From the NCBI GenBank assembly GCA_027486415.1, contig JAIXPC010000011.1:417411-481410 (forward strand): a stretch of 64,000 nt of DNA, read 5' to 3'. The notes beneath the pieces were generated by a model. That model was given only the letters and a program-made list of their open reading frames with translations, was not told the DNA's origin and did no database searches. This document shows, in pieces, positions 37,247 through 45,312 of this stretch (its first letter is position 1; every line of letters starts with the position of its first letter). Both the position numbers and the translations under genes were made by a program. This DNA comes from Sphingomonadales bacterium (GTDB lineage: Bacteria > Pseudomonadota > Alphaproteobacteria > Sphingomonadales > Sphingomonadaceae).

Positions 37247-38034
37247 CGCGGGCCGAACGCATCTGGGTGGCGGGCGCTGCGCTGGCGCATATCGTGCTGC
37301 TGGCGGTGCTCAGCCTCGCCTGGCAGAACAGCCAGCGGATCATGCCGGCGCCCACTGATGCCGTCCCGGTTGAACTGGTCGACATTGCGGACACGCCGCG
37401 AACGCCGGAACCACCCAAGCCGTCGATGGAGGCTGCCCCGCAGGAGCCTGCCGCTGCGCCCGAAGCCGCGCCGGAGCCCGCGCCGACGCCGGAACCTGTC
37501 AGGCCGGATGCCGTGCCGCCACCGGAACCCACCAAGCCCATGCCACCCAAGCCCAAGGCTGCCGCCCCGACCAAGGCGCCGCCCTCCCCGCTCGACACCT
37601 CGTCGCTGGCCAGCCTGATCGACAAGGCGCTGCCCAAGGCGCCGAAGAAGCCGCTCGACACGTCGAAGCTGGCGAAGGAGCTGAACGCGTCTGCCCCTGC
37701 CCGCGCAACTGTGGATCCGCGCGCGGCGGCCACGTTGGCGCAGGCCATTCGCGCGCAGGTGGCGCCGTGCTGGAATCCGCCGGTGGGCGGCCGCGACGTG
37801 CGCCGCATGACGGTGATCGTGCGGGTGCAATATGGCCGCGACGGCCGCGTGATCGGCACACCGGAAACCGGCACACCCACCGGCGCCACCGCCGCCAACG
37901 CCGATTACGCCCGCGCCTTTGCCGAAACCGCTCGCCGCGCCGTGCTGCGCTGCCAGCCGCTGAAGCTGCCCGCCGACATGTATGACCTGTGGTCGAGCGT
38001 GGAGATCAATTTCGATCCGGAAGAGATGACCTGA
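37243..38034 (+). CDS. tolA: Tol-Pal system protein TolA (TonB-like)
   Basis: A 263-residue energy transducer that links TolQR to TolB and Pal across the periplasm. A single N-terminal helix (ALAHIVLLAVLSLAW) is followed by a long proline/alanine/lysine-rich stretch (about residues 45-135) instead of the alanine-lysine helix of E. coli. The C-terminal domain (AAATLAQAIRAQVAPCWNPPVG, then LPADMYDLWSSVEINFDPEEM) fits TolA domain III. Normally tolB follows directly; here about 3.5 kb of other genes intervene. Confidence 0.9.
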
Positions 38035-38067
38035 CACTCCCGAATTTTTATCTGGCGAATAGCTGTC

Positions 38068-38096
38068 TTGATACAGCACCGAACAGCGATTATCAT
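38068..38096 (+). promoter_or_regulatory. Strong sigma-70 promoter for TadE-like gene
   Basis: TTGATA (38068-38073), exactly 17 bp, then TATCAT (38091-38096), each 5 of 6 to consensus. The transcript would begin near 38103, about 9 nt before the ATG at 38112, so the mRNA would have almost no leader. It shows that the TadE gene need not be read from the tol promoter. Confidence 0.55.
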
Positions 38097-38111
38097 TGCT
38101 GATTATTTGGC

Positions 38112-38534
38112 ATGAGTATTCCGATGCGTATCATTTGGTGTTCGCCTTCCCAGCGACCAGATATCCTTCGCTGCCGCAAGGGTGCCGTTGCGGCTGAGTT
38201 CGTGCTGATTGTGCCGCTTTTGATGCTGTTCCTGTTCGGCGTCCTGCAAATCGGCTTTGCGGTTTACGCCTACAACGGGATGGTGACAGCGGCCCGCACC
38301 GGCGCACGGCAAATCGTGTTTGGCGCAAATGCCGCTGTTGCCGAGTCGGCAACCCGCGCCGCGTTGCCGAACTGGGTGGCGCGGGACGCAGCGATCACCA
38401 GTGTCGAGGATGACGATGGCATCGCCCGCGTCAGGGTGCGGGTTTCTGGCAGAGACGCGTCACTGTTCGGACTCGTGCCCATGCCAGACACACTGGTCGC
38501 GGAAGGGGCGATGCCACGCGTCGGCGATCGCTGA
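38112..38534 (+). CDS. TadE-like pseudopilin protein
   Basis: A 140-residue protein. After a short basic head (RCRKG) comes the TadE/TadG-type prepilin segment AVAAEFVLIVPLLMLFLFGVLQIG, with the conserved glutamate five residues after the glycine. The rest is a periplasmic domain ending in GDR. TadE-like proteins are minor pseudopilins of Flp/Tad pili. The gene sits 77 bp after tolA behind its own promoter and converges on the TadG-like gene, 31 bp away. The methionine at 38124 is an alternative start. Confidence 0.82.
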   Translation: MSIPMRIIWCSPSQRPDILRCRKGAVAAEFVLIVPLLMLFLFGVLQIGFAVYAYNGMVTAARTGARQIVFGANAAVAESATRAALPNWVARDAAITSVEDDDGIARVRVRVSGRDASLFGLVPMPDTLVAEGAMPRVGDR

Positions 38535-38565
38535 TCGCGGAGCAGGCGTCGCCCAACGCCGCACG

Positions 38566-39765
38566 TCAGCGTACAAGACGGACGATCGCATCACCCAAGC
38601 GGCCGCTGTTCGGGCACCGCATGACGATCCGGATATCGTCGTAATCGGCATCGGTCCAGGCCGGTTGCAACCAGTTTGCGTTGGCACCGGCACGCCCCGG
38701 CGGCCGATCTTCAAATCCGAAATACATGAACTTGCCAGGCTCGCACGGCCGCGTCTCGCGCCGGCGGCTGTTCTGCCGGTTGCGACCTGCCGGGATTGTC
38801 GAACTTCTGGATCCGGGCGTGCATTGTTCGGCGCTATCGCAGCGCATGGTCTCCAGGATGTTGAAGCCCTGCAGGTCAAAACGCTCAACCCAGTTCTCGA
38901 GCCTGGTATCGGTATAGTAATTGAACTCCGGCCGCCCGGGCCGCACACCGTTTACCGTCGCGTTGGGATTGGCCCACAGGGCCGGGTTTGACTTGACGTG
39001 CCGGATGTTACGAAGCCGTATGGACAGGGTTTGTCCTTCCTGATTGCAGCGTGGCCAGGTGGGCGTGGCAGGCGGATTGGCGGTAATCCGTCCTCCGGAA
39101 ATCTGGACGATATTCTGCCCTTCCGGCATGTTGTTCGATACCAGCGTCTCCTGCGACCGACGCGAAGCGGGCGGGCCGTTTCCATTTGCATCAAAGCAAT
39201 AGACATAGATTTCGTTGAAATCGCCGGCTTCGGGATCCAGCGTGCGGCTTTCCGGTGGCTGGTAGAAAACGTTTGCCGGACGGGCCGCGATCGCCTCCAC
39301 GGAAATGGTCTTGGCGTCATTGATGAACAGCGCCGAAAACAGCTGGTTTGCCCCGTTGCCCCGTTCCGGCGAGCGCTCGCCCCGGACACGGACGGCGTTG
39401 GCTGCGCTGCTGTTGTCGGGCCGGAAGCCATTGGCGTTGTCATAAACGCCCAACGTCACATCCTGCACCGTCGTCATGCCATCGAATTCGGCTGGCAGCT
39501 CCTTGGCGAGATAGCCCAGTGCAGACCCGGTGATGTCGCCGTTACGCTCGATCTGGGCGGCGGCGGTCAATGCGGCTGCGTCGACAGCAGTCTGCATGCG
39601 GTTGTGGATCATGTTGTAAAGGCTGTAATCGATCCCCAGCGCCAGGCCACCGGCCATCACCGGCAAGGAAAGCGCGAAGATGGTGGCCGATGCGCCGTGG
39701 CGCGCCTTTCGCAGTCTGGCGAAGAGAGCGGCTCCGCGCTGCAGGCTGCGCTGCTCAATCGACAT
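38566..39765 (-). CDS. TadG-like pilus assembly protein
   Basis: A 399-residue protein with the TadG/TadE-type N-terminus: basic residues RKARHG followed by SATIFALSLPVMAGGLALGIDYS, which anchors it in the membrane. The next segment (RMQTAVDAAALTAAAQI) is the usual start of the large periplasmic domain of TadG-like proteins. A von Willebrand A domain is not evident. The C-terminal half is rich in arginine, asparagine and proline and has several cysteines. The start overlaps the end of the upstream TadE-like gene by 11 bp. Confidence 0.8.
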   Translation of the reverse strand: MSIEQRSLQRGAALFARLRKARHGASATIFALSLPVMAGGLALGIDYSLYNMIHNRMQTAVDAAALTAAAQIERNGDITGSALGYLAKELPAEFDGMTTVQDVTLGVYDNANGFRPDNSSAANAVRVRGERSPERGNGANQLFSALFINDAKTISVEAIAARPANVFYQPPESRTLDPEAGDFNEIYVYCFDANGNGPPASRRSQETLVSNNMPEGQNIVQISGGRITANPPATPTWPRCNQEGQTLSIRLRNIRHVKSNPALWANPNATVNGVRPGRPEFNYYTDTRLENWVERFDLQGFNILETMRCDSAEQCTPGSRSSTIPAGRNRQNSRRRETRPCEPGKFMYFGFEDRPPGRAGANANWLQPAWTDADYDDIRIVMRCPNSGRLGDAIVRLVR

Positions 39766-40216
39766 AGGGCAACTCCTGCTTCATGGTCACCGTGGTGCTC
39801 AGTCGCCAGGGAACGGCACGGGTCAGGAGCGGCAAAGGGGTGGCATCCTGCGCTTCCACCTGAAGACGCACGCTGACCAGATTGGCATTGGGATCGTCAG
39901 GCGCGGTTTGTGACACCGCGACCGCCACGTCATCCCGCGCCCAGCCCGGCAGATAGGACCGAACGGCTTCACGTGCATCGCTGTCGGTCAGGCGATTGAT
40001 CGCCATGGTGCGGGCAACGCGATTGGCCCCGAACTGCATCAAGCTATAGGAATAGACAACCGAGCCATACTCGAACACGGCGAGAATCAAGCTCGTCAAT
40101 AATGGCAATACGAGTGCCAGTTCAGCTGCGGCGGCACCGCGCCTGCAGCGAATGAGTGCCGTGACGTCAGCACCGCCACGCCCGGCAGAAACATTTGTTA
40201 ACGTCATCCCGACCAT
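39755..40216 (-). CDS. TadE-like pseudopilin protein
   Basis: A 153-residue protein with the TadE signature RCRRGAAAAELALVLPLLTSLILAVFEYG; the glutamate after the glycine-alanine run is present. A short periplasmic domain follows. Start at 40216, with a second methionine three codons later. It overlaps the TadG-like gene by 11 bp, so the two are one unit transcribed from the AT-rich region 40217-40340. It is a paralogue-like counterpart of the plus-strand TadE gene at 38112. Confidence 0.82.
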   Translation of the reverse strand: MVGMTLTNVSAGRGGADVTALIRCRRGAAAAELALVLPLLTSLILAVFEYGSVVYSYSLMQFGANRVARTMAINRLTDSDAREAVRSYLPGWARDDVAVAVSQTAPDDPNANLVSVRLQVEAQDATPLPLLTRAVPWRLSTTVTMKQELPYVD

Positions 40217-40587
40217 GACGACTCGCTTTACACAACATCTACTACTGATAACGTACTATTCATCTCCTATTTGACTTGGTATGTCAATAACGTCTTGAGA
40301 TATCGCTGATTTCAATATTGATTAATATTAACGACGACCTGAATGTCGGCTCGCATGCTGCCAAAGATGCAGTCTATCCAAGCCGTCCGTGCCTATGTTC
40401 GAAAAAGAACGATGTTCCAGGACGGACTGCAGATCGAGACAGTGCTGGCCCAGACAGATCACCGGATCTGCACGGTGCCGGTTGTCGTCTTGAATTATTG
40501 CAATCACTTCGTCCGATACACCCGGACCGGACGAGAATTGTCTGACAAACGGATGCTTGCTGCCTGGAAGCAGAAAAAGCGCGCAAC
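40217..40587. other. AT-rich intergenic region upstream of the TadE-TadG pair
   Basis: A 371-bp stretch with lower GC than the window average and no convincing gene. Towards the TadE gene it has a perfect inverted repeat TTGAC-N7-GTCAA (40271-40275 and 40283-40287). Read on the minus strand this includes TTGACA, a consensus -35. Two copies of AATATT (40314-40319 and 40324-40329) lie ten bases apart. A plus-strand frame beginning at 40343 runs through the terminator and into antisense of the next gene; I do not accept it. Confidence 0.4.
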
Positions 40588-40616
40588 AAAAAAAAGGGGC
40601 AGCGCAAGGCTGCCCC
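40588..40616 (-). terminator. Rho-independent terminator of the PEP-CTERM gene
   Basis: On the minus strand GGGGCAGC (complement of 40609-40616), a 5-nt loop and GCTGCCCC are followed by eight T residues (complement of 40588-40595). It lies 26 bp past the stop of the PEPxxWA-CTERM gene. Confidence 0.93.
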
Positions 40617-40641
40617 CTTCCCCCGTTCGCGGACGAACCTC

Positions 40642-41319
40642 TTATGCGGCCATCGCGCGGCGGCGACGAGCCGCCGCCCCGACCAGGCCGAACCCGGTGA
40701 TGAGCATCGCCCAGCTCGCCGGTTCCGGCACGGCGGGCGTCGTGGTGCTGAAGGTGGTGACCAGGCCGGCACCGATGAACACCGAGCCGTAGTTGTGGGC
40801 ACGGCTGAACACGGTGCTGCTGCCGTTGCTGGCCTGAAAGAAGGTGCCGAAGAAATCGCTGCCGGTGCGGGTGCGGGACAGATCGAGCAGCAGATTGCCG
40901 GCTTGCGGATCATAGGTGAACGGCGTCGAGAAGCTGAGCGTCAGGAGGCCACCGCTGATGGCGGGCAGCACATCGGCAAAGACGATGGTGCTGTTGGCAC
41001 CGACGTTGGCATTGAAATCGCTGGTGTTGATCGTTGCGACGCCGGCGCTGGTGGTCGACAGCGAAAGCGACACCGGGCCCTCGATCAGTGTGCCGTTGCC
41101 GGCGGCCACGGTGAAGGTCAGGGCTGAAATCGTGACCGGGCCAGAAAAGGCGCCAGCATCGTAGACCTGCTGGTAGCGGGTCGAGGTCTGCCCTGCCAAC
41201 TGGCAGCCAAAGGGAAAGCAGTTGTCGCCGCTTGGCGTGCCGACGGTGAAATCGACGGCAGCGGCCGGAACGGCGGCGGCAGCAAGGGCGATGGCAACAG
41301 CAAAACGCAACGTCTTCAC
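40642..41319 (-). CDS. PEPxxWA-CTERM sorting domain protein
   Basis: A 225-residue exported protein. It has a signal peptide (RFAVAIALAAAAVPAAA), a beta-rich mature domain with few charges, and a C-terminal sorting signal: VPEPASWAMLITGFGLVGAAARRRR, that is PEPxxWA, a hydrophobic helix and an arginine cluster (quoted here in part by role). Such tails are cut by an exosortase and the protein is placed at the cell surface or in exopolysaccharide. No exosortase gene is in the window. The GTG at 41319 is preferred over TTG at 41325 because GAGGA lies 7-8 nt upstream of the GTG. Monocistronic, with a clear terminator. Confidence 0.85.
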   Translation of the reverse strand: MKTLRFAVAIALAAAAVPAAAVDFTVGTPSGDNCFPFGCQLAGQTSTRYQQVYDAGAFSGPVTISALTFTVAAGNGTLIEGPVSLSLSTTSAGVATINTSDFNANVGANSTIVFADVLPAISGGLLTLSFSTPFTYDPQAGNLLLDLSRTRTGSDFFGTFFQASNGSSTVFSRAHNYGSVFIGAGLVTTFSTTTPAVPEPASWAMLITGFGLVGAAARRRRAMAA

Positions 41320-41503
41320 AAGCAACTTCCTCAGCGCAAGAACGTATATGCCAAGCCAAATGCAAACATCGGGCCAATTGGTTTGCCGTTGAAATCAAAC
41401 GATAATTCTTGCGTTGCGTCGGCGTCGCTGTCAAAAATCCCGACAGTTTCGCCGTCGACCTGTTTCGCTCCCAATCGTCATGCCGTCCTGATATGGTTGC
41501 CTT

Positions 41504-42826
41504 ATGCGTCTGATTCTGCTTGCCTCGCTGCTTGTCGCGCCCCCGTCCCTGGCGCAGGGAACGGCGCCGCTTCGGGTCGACATCAATGCGGGCCTCACCC
41601 AGCCGATGCCCATTGCCGTGCCAGCCTTTGCGCCCGGCAATGGCGCCAGCACGGAGGCTGGAACCACCACCCAGCTGGGCCAGCGCGCCGCCGAGGTGAT
41701 TGCTAACGATCTGAAATCGTCCGGGTTGTTCCGCCCGCTCGATCCGGCTGCCTACACCACGCAAGTCGGCATCGATGATGTGGTGAAGCCGGATTTCCCG
41801 GCCTGGCGCACGGTGGCGGCACAGGCGCTGGTGACAGGCACGGTGACAGCCAACGCCGACGGCGGCATCACGCTGGCCTGCTATGCTTATGACGTGTTTG
41901 CCGGCACGGAAATCGCGCGGCAGGGCTTTGTCACCACGGTCGCCGGCTGGCGGCGGGCGGCGCACAAATGCGCCGATCTCGTTTATTCGCGCCTGACTGG
42001 CGAAAGCGGCTATTTCGACAGTCGCATCGTCTATGTCAGCGAAACCGGTTCGCGCACCCGGCGGATCAAGCGCCTGGCCATCATGGATCAGGACGGCGCC
42101 GGCCACCGCTTCCTGACGTCGGGCCAGAATCTGGTGCTGACACCGCGCTTTGCGCCGGGGCAGCAGACCATTACCTACATGAGCTTTGACAATGACCGGC
42201 CGCGTGTGTGGCTCTACACGCTGGGCAGCGGCCGGCAGGAAAGCGTCGGCAGCTTTGCCGCGATGACCTTTGCGCCGCGCTTCTCGCCCGATGGTCAGAA
42301 CCTTGTCTTTTCAATGGCAGTCGGCGGAAACACCGATATCTATCGCTTCAACCTCGCCACCCGCGCCATCACCCGGCTGACCACCGGGCCGGGCATCGAC
42401 ACGTCGCCCAGCTATTCGCCCGATGGCAGCCGCATCGTGTTCGAAAGCGATCGCGGCGGCAGCCAGCAGATTTACGTGATGAACGCCGATGGCAGCGGCC
42501 AGAGCCGGATTTCCTTCGGCGAAGGCCGCTCGGCCAGTCCGGTATGGAGCCCGCGCGGCGATTACATCGCCTTCACCCGCATCGGCGGAGGACGCTTCGG
42601 CATTGGCGTGATGCGTCCTGATGGGGGCGGCGAGCGCCTGTTGACCAATGGCTATCAGGATGAAAGCCCGGCCTGGTCGCCCAATGGCCGCGTCATCCTG
42701 TTTGCGCGCGGCGACCGGTCGGGCCGCTCCGGTCTGTGGTCGGTCGATATTTCCGGTCTCAATGAACGCCGTCTTGCCACCCCGCTGGATGCATCCGATC
42801 CGGCATGGTCGCCCTTGTTGCCATGA
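41504..42826 (+). CDS. tolB: Tol-Pal system beta-propeller protein TolB
   Basis: A 440-residue periplasmic protein that shuttles between Pal and TolA. The signal peptide is [17 protein letters not shown]. An N-terminal domain follows, then WD40-like TolB repeats, each ending in a variant of [35 protein letters not shown] and [11 protein letters not shown]. tolB normally follows tolA; here it has its own 184-bp upstream region shared with the divergent PEP-CTERM gene. pal follows after 26 bp. Confidence 0.96.
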   Translation: MRLILLASLLVAPPSLAQGTAPLRVDINAGLTQPMPIAVPAFAPGNGASTEAGTTTQLGQRAAEVIANDLKSSGLFRPLDPAAYTTQVGIDDVVKPDFPAWRTVAAQALVTGTVTANADGGITLACYAYDVFAGTEIARQGFVTTVAGWRRAAHKCADLVYSRLTGESGYFDSRIVYVSETGSRTRRIKRLAIMDQDGAGHRFLTSGQNLVLTPRFAPGQQTITYMSFDNDRPRVWLYTLGSGRQESVGSFAAMTFAPRFSPDGQNLVFSMAVGGNTDIYRFNLATRAITRLTTGPGIDTSPSYSPDGSRIVFESDRGGSQQIYVMNADGSGQSRISFGEGRSASPVWSPRGDYIAFTRIGGGRFGIGVMRPDGGGERLLTNGYQDESPAWSPNGRVILFARGDRSGRSGLWSVDISGLNERRLATPLDASDPAWSPLLP

Positions 42827-42852
42827 TCGCCTTACTGGAAAGGAGCCTAACA

Positions 42853-43398
42853 ATGACCCGCCAGATCCCCACACTCACCCTGCTCGCTGTCGCCGCACTC
42901 AGCCTTGCGGCCTGCGCCACGAAGAAGGTGGAGCTGGAAGCCCCGCCGGCCACTGCCCGCCCGGAAACGCCGGCAGCGCCGGTGCAGCAGGGCGGCGGCG
43001 ACACCGCTGCGCCCGTCACCAGCGGCACCCTTCCCGGCAGCCAGCAGGATCTGCGCGAAAAGGCTGGCAGCGACACGGTATTGTTTGGCTATGACAGCTA
43101 CGAACTGGATGCCGACGCCCGCGCCGTCCTGACGCGCCATGCCGCCTGGCTGAAGGCCAACCCCGGCGTGCGCGTCACGCTGGAAGGCCATTGTGACGAG
43201 CGCGGCACGCGCGAATACAACCTGGCGCTGGGCGACCGCCGCGCCAATTCGGCGAAGAACTTCCTGGCCTCGCAGGGCGTCGATGTCGGCCGGCTGAGCA
43301 CGATTTCCTACGGCAAGGAAAAGCCGGTTGCCGAAGGCGGCGATGACGCCGCCCATGCCCAGAACCGCCGCGCTGTCACTGTCGTGATGGGCCGCTAG
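42853..43398 (+). CDS. pal: Peptidoglycan-associated lipoprotein
   Basis: A 181-residue outer-membrane lipoprotein. The lipobox is LAAC with the lipidated cysteine at residue 21. A proline/alanine/glutamine-rich linker is followed by the OmpA-like peptidoglycan-binding domain, with TLEGHCDERGTREYNLALGDRRA and the late ISYGKEKP. The start at 42853 follows AAAGGAGCC. It is the last tol-pal gene; a large hairpin (43431-43467) lies just downstream and overlaps fmt. Confidence 0.96.
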   Translation: MTRQIPTLTLLAVAALSLAACATKKVELEAPPATARPETPAAPVQQGGGDTAAPVTSGTLPGSQQDLREKAGSDTVLFGYDSYELDADARAVLTRHAAWLKANPGVRVTLEGHCDERGTREYNLALGDRRANSAKNFLASQGVDVGRLSTISYGKEKPVAEGGDDAAHAQNRRAVTVVMGR

Positions 43399-43430
43399 GC
43401 CCCTTCCCCAACCCCCCTGCAACAGTTAAC

Positions 43431-43467
43431 AGGCGTGCCCATGCGGATCATCCACATGGGCACGCCT
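43431..43467 (+). promoter_or_regulatory. 13-bp perfect hairpin over the fmt start codon
   Basis: AGGCGTGCCCATG (43431-43443) pairs perfectly with CATGGGCACGCCT (43455-43467), with an 11-nt loop and TTCTTT right after. The left arm contains the likely AGG ribosome-binding site and the ATG of fmt; the right arm encodes its codons 5-9. It could act as terminator for pal, as a translation block for fmt, or both. Confidence 0.6.
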
Positions 43468-44346
43468 TTCTTTGCGGTTCCAGCGCTTGATGCACTGGTG
43501 GCGGCAGGGCACGAGATTGCCGCCGTCTACACACGCGCGCCCAAGCCGGCAGGGCGCGGCAAGCAGCTTCAGCAAAGCCCGGTGCACAGCCGGGCCGAGG
43601 CGCTGGGCATTCCCGTTCATTGCCCGCGCAATTTCCGCGATCCCGCGGCAGTGGCGGAATTTCAGGCGATTGCGGCTGATTGCGATGTCGCCGTGGTGGC
43701 GGCCTATGGCCTGATCCTGCCCCGCGCCGTTCTGGATGCACCGCGCCTCGGCTGCCTCAACATCCACGGATCGATCCTGCCGCGCTGGCGTGGGGCGGCG
43801 CCCATCCAGCGGGCGGTGCTGGCCGGCGATGCGATCACGGGCGTCACCATCATGCAGATGGAGGAAGGGCTGGACACTGGCCCGATGCTGGCAACCGCCG
43901 AAACGCCCGTGAACGGCAAGACGAGCGGCGATCTGTTCACCGAACTGGCGGCGATCGGGGCCGACCTGCTGCTGGACGTGCTGGCCCACCCGCGCGCCGC
44001 GGTGCCACAACCCAACGAGGGCGTGCTGCTCGCCCCGCGGATCGACAAGGCGGAAGCCCATCTGGACGTCAGCCTGCCCGCTGCCGCACTGGAGCGCGCG
44101 GTGCGGGCGTTCAATCCGGCGCCGGGTGCGTGGCTAAGTATCGCGGGCGAGCGGGTGAAGATCCTGGCTGCCGGTGTCGAAACCGGTGCGGCGGCGGCGG
44201 GCGTGACGATTGATGACCGGCTTGGCATCGGCACCGCCGACGGAATCCTGCGCCCCACCATCGTTCAGCGCGCCGGCAAGCCGGCCATGCCGGTGAAGGC
44301 GCTGCTGAATGGCTGGCGGGTGCCTGCGGGCACACCGATCGCGTGA
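43441..44346 (+). CDS. fmt: Methionyl-tRNA formyltransferase
   Basis: Formylates initiator Met-tRNA using 10-formyl-tetrahydrofolate. The product has 301 residues. The N-terminus [19 protein letters not shown] carries the family GTPxFA motif, and the catalytic signature [15 protein letters not shown] is intact with its asparagine and histidine region. The C-terminal domain ends in [15 protein letters not shown] two codons upstream (43435) is possible, but either start lies within a strong hairpin. The stop overlaps the truA GTG start (GTGA). A def gene, the usual neighbour, is not present. Confidence 0.94.
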   Translation: MRIIHMGTPFFAVPALDALVAAGHEIAAVYTRAPKPAGRGKQLQQSPVHSRAEALGIPVHCPRNFRDPAAVAEFQAIAADCDVAVVAAYGLILPRAVLDAPRLGCLNIHGSILPRWRGAAPIQRAVLAGDAITGVTIMQMEEGLDTGPMLATAETPVNGKTSGDLFTELAAIGADLLLDVLAHPRAAVPQPNEGVLLAPRIDKAEAHLDVSLPAAALERAVRAFNPAPGAWLSIAGERVKILAAGVETGAAAAGVTIDDRLGIGTADGILRPTIVQRAGKPAMPVKALLNGWRVPAGTPIA

Positions 44347-45104
44347 CGCGGTTTCGTTTCACGGTGGAATATGATGGCCGGCCCTTCATGGGCTGGCAGC
44401 GGCAGGCGCACGGTCCGTCGGTTCAGGAAGCGATCGAGACCGCCATTCACAGCGTGACGGGTGAAACGGTGGAAGTGGTGGCATCGGGCCGCACCGATGC
44501 CGGGGTCCATGCCCGCGCCATGCCGGCACACGCTGATATTGAAAAGCCGATCACGCCGTTCCGCCTGATGGAAGCCATCAACGCCCGACTGCGCCCGCAT
44601 CCGATCGCCATCCTCGCGTGCTCGGAAGCGCCGGACTGGCACGCGCGCTTCGATTGCAGCGGGCGGCGCTATCTCTACCGCATCGCCAACCGCCGGGCGC
44701 CGCTGACCTTTGATCAGGGGCTGGCGTGGCGAGTGCCCTATCCGCTCGACGCCGAAGCCATGCATGCTGCTGCCCAGCGCCTTGTTGGCCGGCATGATTT
44801 CACCACGTTTCGCGCTGCCTACTGCCAGGCCAACTCGCCGATCCGCACACTCGACCGGCTCGACGTGGCGCGGGTTGGTGACGAAATTCATGTGCACGCC
44901 GCTGCGCGCTCGTTCCTGCATCACCAGGTGCGATCGATGGTGGGCTGCCTGAAACTGGTTGGCGACGGTAAGTGGAGCGCCGACGACCTTGCCGATGCGC
45001 TCGCGGCCAAGGATCGCGATGCGCTGGGACTGAACGCCCCGCCCGACGGACTGTACTTCGTCGGTGCCAGCTATCCCGGCCTGTCGGTGGGTGCAGCTGG
45101 CTAG
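44343..45104 (+). CDS. truA: tRNA pseudouridine38-40 synthase
   Basis: Makes pseudouridine at positions 38-40 of the anticodon stem-loop. The product has 253 residues. The catalytic aspartate is in [11 protein letters not shown]; other typical segments are [22 protein letters not shown] and [13 protein letters not shown]. It begins with GTG overlapping the fmt stop, so the two genes are coupled. Confidence 0.95.
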   Translation: MTRFRFTVEYDGRPFMGWQRQAHGPSVQEAIETAIHSVTGETVEVVASGRTDAGVHARAMPAHADIEKPITPFRLMEAINARLRPHPIAILACSEAPDWHARFDCSGRRYLYRIANRRAPLTFDQGLAWRVPYPLDAEAMHAAAQRLVGRHDFTTFRAAYCQANSPIRTLDRLDVARVGDEIHVHAAARSFLHHQVRSMVGCLKLVGDGKWSADDLADALAAKDRDALGLNAPPDGLYFVGASYPGLSVGAAG

Positions 45105-45116
45105 GGGACAGCCCTG

Positions 45117-45136
45117 AGATTGACCGCTGTCAATCT
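45117..45136. promoter_or_regulatory. 20-bp palindrome, FNR/FixK-like operator candidate
   Basis: AGATTGAC-CGCT-GTCAATCT has perfect 8-bp arms and a 4-bp centre. It contains TTGA-N6-TCAA, the core of FNR/FixK-type sites. TTGACC within it (45120-45125) could also serve as -35 with CATACT (45144-45149) as -10, spacing 18. It lies 12 bp after the truA stop and 61 bp before a possible 35-aa membrane-protein ORF. Confidence 0.45.
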
Positions 45137-45197
45137 ATTGGCACATACTCTGCCCATTGATCGCGCACGCGGCGCGGCGCAACGGACTGGCAGTTCC

Positions 45198-45305
45198 ATG
45201 GCAGAAGCTGCTCCCCCCTCCCCGAAACCGCCAAACACGTTGTGGCTGGGCATCGTCATTGGCCTGATTGTCGGATCGCTGTCGGCCGTCCTGCTGCTGG
45301 ACTAG
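45198..45305 (+). CDS. Possible small single-pass membrane protein, 35 aa
   Basis: A 35-residue ORF: a short proline-rich head (AEAAPPSPKPPNT) followed by one hydrophobic helix (LWLGIVIGLIVGSLSAVLLL) and a final aspartate. It has no recognisable family and a weak ribosome-binding site. In its favour are a typical small-membrane-protein hydrophobic pattern and a palindromic, promoter-like site upstream at 45117-45149. The frame also opens further upstream at 45120 (TTG). It could be a chance ORF. Confidence 0.4.
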   Translation: MAEAAPPSPKPPNTLWLGIVIGLIVGSLSAVLLLD

Positions 45306-45312
45306 GGCGGGC

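Noticed and set aside
40343-40792. Plus-strand frame of 149 codons in the AT-rich gap
   Set aside because: It runs through a strong minus-strand terminator and then antisense through the PEP-CTERM gene, with no ribosome-binding site or family resemblance.
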